Source: Sphingomonas sp. NBWT7 (GTDB lineage Bacteria > Pseudomonadota > Alphaproteobacteria > Sphingomonadales > Sphingomonadaceae). From it: a stretch of DNA of 64,000 nt. This document shows, in pieces, positions 39,936 to 48,542 of the stretch (within the stretch, counting starts at the first letter, position 1; each line of letters starts with the position of its first letter). The translations under genes were made by a program, and so were the position numbers. The notes below the pieces were generated by a model. The model worked only from the letters and a program-made list of their open reading frames with translations, was not told the DNA's origin and did not search any database. The stretch covers positions 3,158,001-3,222,000 of the forward strand of contig NZ_CP043639.1 in the NCBI RefSeq assembly GCF_014217605.1, given 5' to 3'.

Positions 39936-40605
39936 TCGCCGCCCGGCAGTCGCGCGTGCCACCCGGCGCGGGCGTGCGCTCGCCCCGGCCGCCGCCCTTG
40001 CGCTGCTCCTTGCGGCGTGCGGCGGCAACGCGCCGTCGCCTGCGTCGTCGACGCCCCGCGGTGCGCTGCCGGGCAACTGGCGGAGCGTTGCGACGGCGGC
40101 CGATCGCACCCGCCTGCGCAACTGGCGTGAGACGTGGCTCGCCGCCGCAGCGCGGGCGCGGAGCGGGGGTGGGGCGGCCGCGCTCGCCGCCGACGCGCCG
40201 CTGTTCGATCTCGACCGCTTCCTCGTCGATCCGGTGCCGCCGCCGGGCGACTATCGCTGCCGCGTCGTGAAGCTCGGCGCGCAGGGCGTCGGCACGCGCG
40301 AATTCTTCAGTGAACCCCCCTACGCCTGCCGAATCGATCGCGAGGGCGATCTCACCAGCTTCGCCAAGATTGCGGGCCCGCAACGCCCAGTGGGGCTGAT
40401 CTTCCCCGATCCGCAGGGGCGGGCAGTCTTTCTCGGCACGCTGCTGCTCGGCGACGAGACGCGCGCGATCAATTACGGGCGCGACACCGCGCGCGATCTC
40501 GCCGGCTACGTCGATCGCATCGGCGAGCGGCGCTGGCGCATGGTATTACCCAGCCCGGCGTTCGAATCGATGCTCGACGTGGTGGAGATCGTGCCGGTTA
40601 GTTGA
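39928..40605 (+). CDS. DUF4893 lipoprotein, start uncertain
   Basis: The protein has a hydrophobic stretch ending in LLLAACGG, a lipobox, so it should be lipid-anchored. The mature part, with GNWRSVATAADRTRLRNWRETW and CRVVKLGAQG, matches the DUF4893 family (unknown function). No ATG or GTG lies before the signal sequence in frame. Options are a TTG inside the dehydrogenase gene or a CTG just before its stop. The latter is used here tentatively, giving about 225 residues. It converges on the next gene with stop codons overlapping by eight bases. Confidence 0.7.
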   Translation: MPDRRPAVARATRRGRALAPAAALALLLAACGGNAPSPASSTPRGALPGNWRSVATAADRTRLRNWRETWLAAAARARSGGGAAALAADAPLFDLDRFLVDPVPPPGDYRCRVVKLGAQGVGTREFFSEPPYACRIDREGDLTSFAKIAGPQRPVGLIFPDPQGRAVFLGTLLLGDETRAINYGRDTARDLAGYVDRIGERRWRMVLPSPAFESMLDVVEIVPVS

Positions 40606-41230
40606 CCGGAACGGCGGCCGGGACAGGCACGGCCACCGGGGCGGGCGCGATTGCGCTCGGCGTCGGAACGATCGGCGGCAGGCTGGCGAGAAATTCCTTG
40701 CCGTGCCGACCGATGATCGTCACGCGGCGTTCGTTCGCCGCCGCCAATGCCTTCAGGAACGACCGCGGCTTCTTCATCAGCGCGGGGAAAGCATCGACGC
40801 TCGCCAGTCCGGCGCGGCGCGCCGCTTCCTGCGTGAAATGCACGCAATTGCGCGTGTTCATGCGATAGACGCCGTCGCCCGTCTTGTCGTCCCACTCGGT
40901 GACGAGGCGGCGGATGTCGGCATATTGCGCGTCGCTCAACGTCACTGCGAACTGCGCGTCACTGCCGTTCATGTACCCCGGCTTGGCGATGTCGATCCGC
41001 CCCGCGACCGGCCCGAACAGGATCGCCGGCGACACCGTCTTGGGGGTGAAGCCGTAATTGAGATCGACCGGCGGACCGCCCGCGTCAGGAATCCCGCGCA
41101 GCGTGAAGAAGGCGTGTGGGAAGCTGTTGCCGAGCTCGTGGCTCCAGAAGGTGATGACGACCGCCGCCTGCGCGGGCAGCGCGGCGAGCGATAGGAGAAT
41201 GGCGACAAGGGCGCCCAGCATACGCGACAT
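40598..41230 (-). CDS. exported protein with NCVHF motif, unknown function
   Basis: The 210-residue protein has a signal peptide (about 1-22, ending LPAQAA) and a mature domain starting VVITFWSHELG. A conserved-looking TRNCVHFTQEAAR suggests a cysteine nucleophile next to a histidine, recalling NlpC/LRAT-like or DUF4105-type enzymes, but I cannot assign a family. The C-terminal 25 residues are Pro/Val/Ala repeats. It is transcribed away from isocitrate lyase on the same strand, with a hairpin-rich gap between them. Confidence 0.7.
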   Translation of the reverse strand: MSRMLGALVAILLSLAALPAQAAVVITFWSHELGNSFPHAFFTLRGIPDAGGPPVDLNYGFTPKTVSPAILFGPVAGRIDIAKPGYMNGSDAQFAVTLSDAQYADIRRLVTEWDDKTGDGVYRMNTRNCVHFTQEAARRAGLASVDAFPALMKKPRSFLKALAAANERRVTIIGRHGKEFLASLPPIVPTPSAIAPAPVAVPVPAAVPVN

Positions 41231-41321
41231 GGGCGCAAGTCTGTCACGCCGCCCGGCGAAGCTCAACGGGTGACTTTGCATCACGTCCGTTCCCGCGCCA
41301 CCGCGGTCCGACACGGAAATA

Positions 41322-41347
41322 CCCGCCGGTGGCGAACCACCGGCGGG
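41322..41347 (-). terminator. hairpin in the isocitrate lyase 3' region
   Basis: An 11-base-pair stem (CCCGCCGGTGG with its complement) around CGAA lies about 160 bases after the isocitrate lyase stop. On the minus strand it runs into GTATTTCC, a weak U-tract. Further GC-rich stems lie at 41418-41436 and 41482-41504, so this gap is full of hairpins. Confidence 0.5.
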
Positions 41348-41510
41348 CACCTTTCCTCCCCAGGAAACTCGAATGGCCGGGTAGTTTCCAGCCCGAAAAC
41401 TTCCGCGCTTGGGCCGCGGCGCGGCGGAGCCGCGCCGTCGGACGGCGCCTTGGCGGCGCCGCCGGCCGGGCCGGTGCGTCTTGGCGGCAGCATCGCTGCC
41501 GCCATGCGCA

Positions 41511-43106
41511 TCAGGCCGCGAACTGGTTCATCGTGTTGTGCGCGCCGCCGGCCTTCAGCGCGGCCTCGCCCGCGAAATATTCCTTGTGATCGTCGCCGAT
41601 GTCGCTGCCCGACATGTTCTGATGCTTCACGCAGGCGATCCCCTCGCGGATCTCCTTGCGCTGCACGCCCTTGACGTAGCCGAGCATGCCCGCCTCGCCG
41701 AAATACTCCTTGGCGAGATTGTCGGTCGATAGCGCCGCGGTGTGATACGTCGGCAGCGTGATCAGGTGGTGGAAGATGCCGGCGCGCGCCGCCGCATCCT
41801 TCTGGAAGGTGCGGATCTTCTCGTCCGCCTCCGCTGCCAGATCGGTGTCGTCATAGTCGACGCTCATCAGCCGCGCGCGATCATACGCCGACACGTCCTT
41901 GCCGGCTTCCACCCAGGCGTCGAACATCTGCTGGCGGAAGTTGAGCGTCCAGTTGAAGCTCGGCGAATTGTTGTAGACGAGCTTGGCGTTCGGCACGACT
42001 TCGCGAATACGATCCACCATCGACGCGATCTGCTCGATGTGCGGCTTCTCCGTCTCGATCCACAACAGGTCCGCGCCATTCTGCAGCGACGTGATGCAGT
42101 CGAGCACGCAGCGATCGGCGCCGGTGCCTTCGCGGAACTGGAACAGGTTCGACGGCAGACGCTTCGGGCGCATCAGCTTGCCGTCGCGCTCGATCACCAC
42201 GTCGCCGCGCAAGCTGGCAAGGTCGGTCACTTCCTCGCAGTCGAGGAAGGCGTTGTACTGATCGCCGATGTCACCCTTCTCCTTCGAGAAGGCGATCTGC
42301 TTGGTGAGGCCGGCGCCTAGCGAGTCGGTGCGCGTCACGATGATCCCGTCGTCGACGCCCAGTTCGAGGAAGGCGTAGCGGCAGGCGCGCACCTTGGCGA
42401 GGAAGTCTTCGTGCGGCACCGTCACCTTGCCGTCCTGGTGGCCGCACTGCTTCTCGTCGGACACCTGGTTCTCGATCTGGAGCGCGCAGGCGCCCGCCTC
42501 GATCATCTTCTTGGCGAGAAGGTACGTCGCCTCGGCGTTGCCGAAGCCCGCGTCGATGTCGGCGATGATCGGCACGACGTGCGTCTCGTAATTGTCGATC
42601 GCGTGCAGCAGACGCTGCGCCTCGATCTCGTTGCCTGCCTCGCGCGCCGCGTCGAGATCGCGGAACATCATGCCCAGCTCGCGCGCATCGGCCTGCTTCA
42701 GGAACGTGTAGAGTTCCTCGATCAGCGCCGGCACGCTCGTCTTCTCGTGCATCGACTGGTCGGGCAGGGGGCCGAACTCGCTGCGCAGCGCGGCAACCAT
42801 CCAGCCGGAAAGGTACAGATACCGCCCCTTGGTGGTGCCGAAATGCTTCTTGATCGAAATGAGCTTCTGCTGCCCGATGAAGCCGTGCCAGCAGCCCAGC
42901 GACTGCGTGTACTCCGCCGGATTCGCGTCATAGGCCGCCATGTCGCGGCGCATGATGCCCGCGGTGTAGCGCGCAATGTCGATCCCGCTGCGGAAGCGGT
43001 TCTGCAGTCGCATCCGCGCCACCGCCTCGGCGTCGATGCCGTCCCAGGTGCCGTTGTAGCTGGCGACCAGCTGGCCGATCTGATGGGTTTGGTCCTGGTA
43101 GGTCAT
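41511..43106 (-). CDS. aceA: isocitrate lyase, long form
   Basis: Isocitrate lyase splits isocitrate into glyoxylate and succinate, the first step of the glyoxylate shunt used for growth on acetate and fatty acids. The 531-residue length matches the long pseudomonad-type enzymes. The catalytic loop is EKQCGHQDGK with Cys221. A GTG 15 bases upstream is possible, but AGGAA is well spaced to this ATG (MTYQDQTHQ). Upstream on the same strand is a 51-residue gene, then the divergent regulator, suggesting control by it. Malate synthase is not in the window. Confidence 0.95.
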   Translation of the reverse strand: MTYQDQTHQIGQLVASYNGTWDGIDAEAVARMRLQNRFRSGIDIARYTAGIMRRDMAAYDANPAEYTQSLGCWHGFIGQQKLISIKKHFGTTKGRYLYLSGWMVAALRSEFGPLPDQSMHEKTSVPALIEELYTFLKQADARELGMMFRDLDAAREAGNEIEAQRLLHAIDNYETHVVPIIADIDAGFGNAEATYLLAKKMIEAGACALQIENQVSDEKQCGHQDGKVTVPHEDFLAKVRACRYAFLELGVDDGIIVTRTDSLGAGLTKQIAFSKEKGDIGDQYNAFLDCEEVTDLASLRGDVVIERDGKLMRPKRLPSNLFQFREGTGADRCVLDCITSLQNGADLLWIETEKPHIEQIASMVDRIREVVPNAKLVYNNSPSFNWTLNFRQQMFDAWVEAGKDVSAYDRARLMSVDYDDTDLAAEADEKIRTFQKDAAARAGIFHHLITLPTYHTAALSTDNLAKEYFGEAGMLGYVKGVQRKEIREGIACVKHQNMSGSDIGDDHKEYFAGEAALKAGGAHNTMNQFAA

Positions 43107-43164
43107 CGTGGTTCCTGTCACGCAAGTAGGCGGGTGGCGCGGGCCTGACGGCGCGCGGCGTCGC

Positions 43165-43320
43165 TCAGCCGAGGCGGCCGAGCCGGTGGTAAAGGTTGGA
43201 GAATTTGGCCGAGCGGGGCTCGTCGGCGATCTTCTTGACGTACTCGCCGATCGCTTCCTTCATCAGGCCGAAATCCTCGGTCGAGAAGACCGCACGGCTG
43301 CGCTGGGGCGTATCGTTCAT
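43165..43320 (-). CDS. 51-residue conserved-looking small protein before isocitrate lyase
   Basis: A short open frame reads MNDTPQRSRAVFSTEDFG and ends NLYHRLGRLG. It has no membrane segment and a mixed-charge helix (LMKEAIGEYVKKIADEPRS). An AGGAG ribosome-binding site lies about seven bases before the ATG, and codon use is GC3-rich like true genes. It sits 58 bases before the isocitrate lyase start, so both probably share a leader and promoter. It may modulate the lyase or its regulator, which is only inference. Confidence 0.72.
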   Translation of the reverse strand: MNDTPQRSRAVFSTEDFGLMKEAIGEYVKKIADEPRSAKFSNLYHRLGRLG

Positions 43321-43341
43321 GGCTCGCTCCTGTGTGGATGC

Positions 43342-43450
43342 TTACAAGTGAGATCGTAAAAAGCCGATCGAGCGGCGAAGCGCAAAGGAACCGACAGCGT
43401 CTGATGGTCACGACGTGCGCTGAAGCATCTTCGCTGCTGTCGCCTTGTAA
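43342..43450. promoter_or_regulatory. divergent promoter region with paired TTACAAG boxes
   Basis: TTACAAG near the small-protein side and its exact complement CTTGTAA near the regulator side are about 95 bases apart. A TTGACA (-35-like) follows the second box. The spacing would let one regulator bind at both promoters, as RamB-type proteins do at glyoxylate genes. No binding is shown. Confidence 0.4.
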
Positions 43451-43504
43451 ATAATTGACAGAGTAGGCAGCACCCGGCAGGGCGGATCGCGAAGGGGTGA
43501 TGCG

Positions 43505-44890
43505 ATGGCCGAACGCAAGCTGATGGCGGGACATGCGGTGCGGCGCCTGCGCCGCCAGCAGGGGCTCAGCCAAGCGGCGATGGCTGAGATGATCGCGATC
43601 AGCCCGAGCTACCTCAACCTCGTCGAGCGCAACCAGCGCCCCGTGTCGGCGACGCTGCTCGTCAAGCTCGCCGAGACGTTCGACTTCGACGCGCGCGCGC
43701 TCACCGCGGCGGAGCCCGGCGGCGGGCGCGACGCGATGCGCCGCCGGCTCGCCGATCCGCTGTTCGCTGATCTCGAAATCGACCGGCACGAGCTCGAGGA
43801 ATGGCTAGCCGCCGCGCCCGGCGGGGCGGAGGCGTTCGCGCGCGCCTTTGACCGGATTGGGCAGGGCGGGTCGGCCGCCATGCCCGCCGACGATCCCGTG
43901 GCGCGTGTCCGTGGCGAGATCGCGCGCTGGCGCAACCATTTCGCCGATCTCGACGCGGCGGCCGAAACGCTCGCCGATGAACTCCGCCTCGGCGCCGGCG
44001 ACCTCTACGGCGCGATCGCCGAGCGGCTGCGCGTGAAGCACGCGATCGCGATCCGTGTCCTCCCCGTCGACGTGCTGCCCGACGTGCTGCGCCGGCTCGA
44101 TCTCCACGCGCGCCAGCTCCAGCTGTCCGAACTGCTCGATCCCGCCAGCCGCACCTTCGCCGCGGCGTTCCAGCTCGCGCTGATCGAGGCGCGGGCGGAG
44201 ATCGACGCGCTCGTCACCGGTGCCGCCTTCGGCCAGATCGCCGCCGACCGCCTGTTCCGCCGCCATTTCGCCAGCTATTTCGCCGCCGCGGTAATGATGC
44301 CCTACGCGCGCTTCCTGCGCGCCTGCGAGGCGACTGGCTACGATATCGAGCTGCTCCAGCGCCGCTTCGGTGCCGGCTTCGAACATGTCGCGCACCGCCT
44401 GACGACGCTGCAGCGCGTCGGCGCGCGCGGGCTGCCGTTCTTCATGATCCGCGTCGATCGCGCCGGACAATCGTCGAAGCGCTACGCCGGGGCGAGCGGC
44501 GCGGCGCTGGTCGAGGCGGAGGGGCGCTGCCCGCTGTGGCACCTCCACCGCGCCTTCGACCGCCCCGGCCACCTCGTCGTCCAGCTCGTCGCGCTGGAGG
44601 ACGATACGCGTTGGATGACGATGGCGCGCACCGTCACGCCGCAGGGCCAGCGCTACGGCCTTGTTTCGGCGGAATTCGCGATCGGCATCGGCGTCGCGGC
44701 GGAGCATGCCGGCACGCTCGCCGCCGCACGCGGGCTCGATCTCGGCGGCGCGGCGATGCCGATCGGACTCGGCTGCCGACAGTGCCAGCGCCCCGATTGT
44801 CCGCAGCGCGCCGCGCCCCCCGCCGGCCGCGCGCTGGTCATCAACGAACGCGAACGCCGCCTCTCCGCGTTGACCTTTGCGGGCGACTGA
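43505..44890 (+). CDS. XRE-family short-chain acyl-responsive regulator (ScfR/RamB-like)
   Basis: The 461-residue protein has an N-terminal XRE helix-turn-helix (about 10-65, QQGLSQAAMAEMIAISPSYLNLVERNQRP), an IrrE/ImmA-like middle region and a C-terminal DUF2083 domain. The C-terminus has a four-cysteine cluster (GCRQCQRPDCPQ). Members regulate isocitrate lyase and acyl-CoA genes (RamB, ScfR). Divergent placement next to isocitrate lyase supports that role here. Confidence 0.88.
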   Translation: MAERKLMAGHAVRRLRRQQGLSQAAMAEMIAISPSYLNLVERNQRPVSATLLVKLAETFDFDARALTAAEPGGGRDAMRRRLADPLFADLEIDRHELEEWLAAAPGGAEAFARAFDRIGQGGSAAMPADDPVARVRGEIARWRNHFADLDAAAETLADELRLGAGDLYGAIAERLRVKHAIAIRVLPVDVLPDVLRRLDLHARQLQLSELLDPASRTFAAAFQLALIEARAEIDALVTGAAFGQIAADRLFRRHFASYFAAAVMMPYARFLRACEATGYDIELLQRRFGAGFEHVAHRLTTLQRVGARGLPFFMIRVDRAGQSSKRYAGASGAALVEAEGRCPLWHLHRAFDRPGHLVVQLVALEDDTRWMTMARTVTPQGQRYGLVSAEFAIGIGVAAEHAGTLAAARGLDLGGAAMPIGLGCRQCQRPDCPQRAAPPAGRALVINERERRLSALTFAGD

Positions 44891-45281
44891 AGCGCGCGCG
44901 TCGCGCAGCGGATGAGGTTGTCGTACGTCAGGCTCAGCACCGCCCCGCTGCCGGCCGCCCCGGCCGATCCCCCCGCTGTCGTCGGCCCTCCGCGCAGCAC
45001 CAAACGCGTGTCGGCTATCGATGAGCGCTGCCTATCTACGCTCATCCCAGTCAGCGACAAAAGCGCGCATCTCGCGCGCGGCGGTTGGCAGCCTTAGGCG
45101 CAAGGAGACCAGGCGCTGCCACTCCGCCCACTGAATCCAGTGACCTCAGCAGCGAACACGCCATCACGCCGCGCCAGACGTCGTCGACTCCTCCGACGTG
45201 AATTTATCTCAAGCCGCTACCAGCGCCGCCAGCCAGCCGGCGATCGCAAGCGAAACGCCCGCCCGTTCCGGCCACGCCCGC
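44891..45281. other. intergenic stretch without a convincing gene
   Basis: About 390 bases lie between the regulator and the convergent TonB-like gene. Short open frames exist on both strands but have no ribosome-binding site, motif or start. One eight-base inverted repeat, GATGAGCG with CGCTCATC around an 11-base loop, is at 45020-45046. I see no other signal. Confidence 0.6.
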
Positions 45282-46052
45282 CTATCGCTCGTCGATCACG
45301 TCGGCATCGATCTCCCACGTGTGGTTCTCGACGATCCATGCGTCCACCGGGCAGCCGTTCTCGTCCAGCGTCGGGCGGAAGCGAAACGCCGCCTGGATCT
45401 GGCGGCACGTGCTGTCGTCCACCGCGCGATTGCCGCTCGAGCGCGTCACGCGGCACAGGCCCACGCGCCCGGTCCGAAGCACCTGGTAGCGCACCCCCAC
45501 TGTGCCGCTGAACCCGGTGGCGAAGATCGCTTCGGGCAGATCACCAACCCTCAGCCGCCCGCGAATCTGCTCGGGCGGCGTATCGTCACCGCCACCCCCG
45601 CCATCGCCGTCGCCGTTCCCGCCGCTGCCAAAGCCGTCGCCGATCCCGCCCGCGCCCGTCCCCGGCCCGCGCACGGTCGACGATCCCGACATAGTGTCGC
45701 TCGCGGTGAACGGCTTGGGCGCGGCAATGACGGGCGGCGGGGGCAGCGGCACCACCACCACCGGCTCGGGCGCCGCCACGGGGGTCGCCCGGCTGCGCAG
45801 GTTACGCGGCGAGGCACGCCCCTCCGACCGCGTCGCCGCCACCTTTTTCTCGGGGATCACCTGCACCTTGGGCGGGGGCGGGGGGTCCTCGGCGGCGAAC
45901 AGCTTCAGCGTCTCCTGCGCCTTCTGCCGGAACGACACCGACAGCCCGGTGATCAGCGCCAGCCCGAGCAGCGCCTGCACCACGACCGCCGCGATCGCCG
46001 CCACGATACGCTCGCGGGTCCAGTGCGGTTCGTCGGGGCGGGCATAGGCCAT
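45282..46052 (-). CDS. TonB-like energy transducer
   Basis: The 256-residue protein has one N-terminal membrane helix (about 15-38), a periplasmic Pro-rich linker (DPPPPPKVQVIPEKK), a Gly/Asp/Ser-rich stretch, and a C-terminal TonB domain (about 165-255, with GTVGVRYQVLRTGRVG and AFRFRPTLDENG). Two Cys in the domain could pair. TonB links the proton gradient to outer-membrane receptors. No ExbB/ExbD or receptor is next to it, so the target is unknown. Confidence 0.87.
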   Translation of the reverse strand: MAYARPDEPHWTRERIVAAIAAVVVQALLGLALITGLSVSFRQKAQETLKLFAAEDPPPPPKVQVIPEKKVAATRSEGRASPRNLRSRATPVAAPEPVVVVPLPPPPVIAAPKPFTASDTMSGSSTVRGPGTGAGGIGDGFGSGGNGDGDGGGGGDDTPPEQIRGRLRVGDLPEAIFATGFSGTVGVRYQVLRTGRVGLCRVTRSSGNRAVDDSTCRQIQAAFRFRPTLDENGCPVDAWIVENHTWEIDADVIDER

Positions 46053-46124
46053 GGCACGCCTTTCGCACATCCTCGCTGAACGATCGCTGGCTGCCGCGCC
46101 GCAGCGCGGCTCGTCCGCGCGTGA

Positions 46125-46751
46125 TCAGCCGCCCGGCGTCGCAGATGCCGCGGCGATCAGCGCGTCGTCGATCTCGCGCGCGCGCACCGCCGCGGGCCGC
46201 TCCATTACGCGGGCGAGATAGGCATCGAATTCGTCGCACGCCGGCAGCGCGCCGAACTGCTTGCCCCAGCCGATATGGCTGCCGACATAGACGTCGGCGG
46301 CGGTGAAGCGGTCACCCGCGATATATCGGTGCGCGCTCACCGCGCGCTTCAGCGTCTCGACCACGCGATCGAGCGAGCCGTAGCCCACCATGCCCTGCTG
46401 ATCCGCACCCGGCGTGACGCCGAGCGAGCGATTGGTGATCGCCGCTTCCACCGGACCCGCCGCGAAGAACATCCAGCGATAGTAATCTGCGCGCTCGGCC
46501 GCGGTCGGCGCCAGCCTGGCTTCCGGAAAGGCGTCGGCGAGATAGGCGATGATCGCGCCCGCCTCGCTCACCGCCCGGCCGTCGTGAACGATCGTCGGCA
46601 CCTTGCCCATCGGGTTGGCAGCAAGGAAATCGTCGGGCTTCGCCGCCCAGTCGACGAGTCGCGTCTCGTACGGCGCGCCGACCTCCTCGAGCATCCACCG
46701 CGCGATCCGCCCGCGCGACATCGGATTGGTGTAGAAGATCAGCTCGCTCAT
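46125..46751 (-). CDS. glutathione S-transferase
   Basis: The 208-residue protein has the thioredoxin-like N-terminal half (LIFYTNPMSRGRIARWMLEEVG) with the cis-proline NPMGKVPTI and the SEAGAII glutathione-binding turn, then an all-helical C-terminal domain. Ser in NPMSRG probably contacts the thiol. It belongs to the bacterial Beta/Nu-like GSTs. The substrate is unknown. The TonB-like gene lies 72 bases downstream and the dienelactone hydrolase gene about 57 bases upstream on the same strand. Confidence 0.9.
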   Translation of the reverse strand: MSELIFYTNPMSRGRIARWMLEEVGAPYETRLVDWAAKPDDFLAANPMGKVPTIVHDGRAVSEAGAIIAYLADAFPEARLAPTAAERADYYRWMFFAAGPVEAAITNRSLGVTPGADQQGMVGYGSLDRVVETLKRAVSAHRYIAGDRFTAADVYVGSHIGWGKQFGALPACDEFDAYLARVMERPAAVRAREIDDALIAAASATPGG

Positions 46752-46808
46752 CCCACGTGTCCCCAACTAGCGGAACATAGTAGGAACCACCCGTTCCCCG
46801 CCGTCAAG

Positions 46809-47681
46809 TCAGCGATCGAGATAGCGGTGCAGGAAAGCGGTGGTGCGCCCCCACGCCAGATCCGCCGTCGCCTTGTCGTAGCGGGCGGCAGAGGTGTCGT
46901 TGTTGAAGGCATGGTCGACGCCGGGATAGGTGAACGCCTCCACCGGCTTGCCCGCCGCCTTCAAGGCCGCGACCCACGGCGTCACCGTCTGCGCGACGCG
47001 CGCGTCCTTCTGGGGCAGATGGATCATCAGCGGCGCGCCGACCTTGCCCGCCTCCTGCGGCGCCGGGGCGGGGCCATAATAGGAGACGCCGGCGTCGATC
47101 CCGCCAGCCACCGCTATCCGGTTGACGAACGCGCCGCCCCAGCAGAAGCCGACGATGCCGACCTTGCCGGTCGATCGCGGCAGCTGCCGTGCCTTGTCGG
47201 CAAAGGCGCGCGCTTGCGCCAGCGCCAGATCATAGTCGATCGTGCCGATCAGCTCGCGCGCCTTGTCCTCGTCCGCCGGCGTGCCGCCCTGTGGCGCGAG
47301 CAGATCGGGCGCGATCCCGACGAAGCCGGCAAGCGCGACGCGGCGTGCGACGTCCTGGATGTGCGGCGTCAACCCGCGGTTCTCGTGGATGACGAGCACT
47401 ACGCCATGTTTGGTCTTGCTCGTGGGGCTGACGAAATAGGCGCGCGCTGGCTTCCCCGCCTCGGTTCCGCTGCGCATCTCGGCCACAATCCGCGCGTCCT
47501 TCGGATCAATCATCGCCGCGGCGGCTGGCGAGGCGGCGATCCCGGCGATCAGCGCCTCTGCCGCCACCGCCGATCCGGCCAGCGCGGTCATCTGGCGCAG
47601 CAGCGTGCGCCGGTCGCGATGCTCGTGCGTGAAGGCGTCGTAGAGCTGGACGGCGCGGTCGCGCAGCGAAGGATCGGGCAC
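46809..47681 (-). CDS. dienelactone hydrolase family protein with Tat-like leader
   Basis: The 290-residue alpha/beta hydrolase has the cysteine nucleophile in VGFCWGGAF and a histidine in GVDHAFNN, as in dienelactone hydrolases (carboxymethylenebutenolidase). An N-terminal stretch DRRTLLRQMTALAGSAVAAEALIAG looks like a twin-arginine leader followed by a hydrophobic segment ending ASPAAAA, so it may be exported. The GTG start is preceded by AGGGAGA. A longer upstream frame is possible. Confidence 0.82.
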   Translation of the reverse strand: MPDPSLRDRAVQLYDAFTHEHRDRRTLLRQMTALAGSAVAAEALIAGIAASPAAAAMIDPKDARIVAEMRSGTEAGKPARAYFVSPTSKTKHGVVLVIHENRGLTPHIQDVARRVALAGFVGIAPDLLAPQGGTPADEDKARELIGTIDYDLALAQARAFADKARQLPRSTGKVGIVGFCWGGAFVNRIAVAGGIDAGVSYYGPAPAPQEAGKVGAPLMIHLPQKDARVAQTVTPWVAALKAAGKPVEAFTYPGVDHAFNNDTSAARYDKATADLAWGRTTAFLHRYLDR

Positions 47682-47755
47682 ACGGTGTCTCCCTGCTTGC
47701 CTGCTCGGGGCAGGGTTTGGTTTATAGCTTTTTGTGTCATCGATCGACATGTCGG

Positions 47756-48505
47756 TCAAAGCCGTTGCAGAACGACGATATCCTGATGGGCAAGCGCCGC
47801 CATCGGCAGCCAAGCCAGCAATTTGTAGCCTCCTTCCCAATGCTGAACGATATAGTCGATAGTATGGAAGGTGGCGCCATAATATTCAGGCAGCGCCATC
47901 TCCCATGAAGTTCGTTGCGGCTGATAATAGAAGCCCTGACGTTCGAACTTTGGCGTGATGCGCAGGAGATCATCGATCCGACCAGCGTTCACCATGTTCC
48001 GCTGGAAATCTTTCCATACTTTGCGCCCGTGCACCGTAAGTACGGCGATTCCGCCGGGGCGCATGATGCGGTAAAGCTGATCAAGCCAGTAGAATTGCAG
48101 GTTCTCCGGCAGGTGCGTAAACACACTGTGATTGACAACAAGGTCAATGGACGAGTCCGCCAGAGGAATCGGACGCTCTTCGGAAATGATGTGCGCAATA
48201 ACATCAGGAATGTTGGCGGAAACCCAGTCTATGGCTTCGGCATCCACATCGGCCGCGAACAATTGTTGCCGGTCCGAGAGCGATGGACGAAGATGACGCA
48301 GCGTACGTCCGCAGCCGCAGCCGAAATCGAAAATCGCCGAGAAGTCGGGATAGTCGCGGCCGATGCTCAACAAAGCGCGCCGCCAGTCATTGACGGTAAA
48401 CGCGCCCGACTCGCGGAACCACGCAATATCCTCTTTCCCGGTGACACGCCCGATCAGGCTTTTCGGGGGCAGCGCCGCAATTTCGCGGCCTAATTGAAAA
48501 GCCAT
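47756..48505 (-). CDS. class I SAM-dependent methyltransferase, lower GC
   Basis: The 249-residue protein has the SAM-binding motif FDFGCGCGRTLRHL, the acidic loop AADVDAEA, and the motif-4 strand IDLVVNHSVFTHLP. Such class I enzymes act on small molecules or glycans. The gene has clearly lower GC and more A/T-rich codons than its neighbours, suggesting transfer. AAGGAG precedes the ATG. It stands between the hydrolase gene and a broken gene near tRNA-Glu. Confidence 0.84.
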   Translation of the reverse strand: MAFQLGREIAALPPKSLIGRVTGKEDIAWFRESGAFTVNDWRRALLSIGRDYPDFSAIFDFGCGCGRTLRHLRPSLSDRQQLFAADVDAEAIDWVSANIPDVIAHIISEERPIPLADSSIDLVVNHSVFTHLPENLQFYWLDQLYRIMRPGGIAVLTVHGRKVWKDFQRNMVNAGRIDDLLRITPKFERQGFYYQPQRTSWEMALPEYYGATFHTIDYIVQHWEGGYKLLAWLPMAALAHQDIVVLQRL

Positions 48506-48542
48506 CTCATCTCCTTGATGGAACCTGACGAACCGTCGTGCT

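Noticed and set aside
44653..45060. A 135-codon minus-strand frame overlapping the ScfR-like gene
   Set aside because: Half of it is antisense to the regulator's cysteine-cluster region, and there is no ribosome-binding site or recognisable motif.
46772..46795. GGAAC with CGTT 15 bases later, resembling an EcfG promoter
   Set aside because: The spacing is one base short and it points antisense into the dienelactone hydrolase gene.
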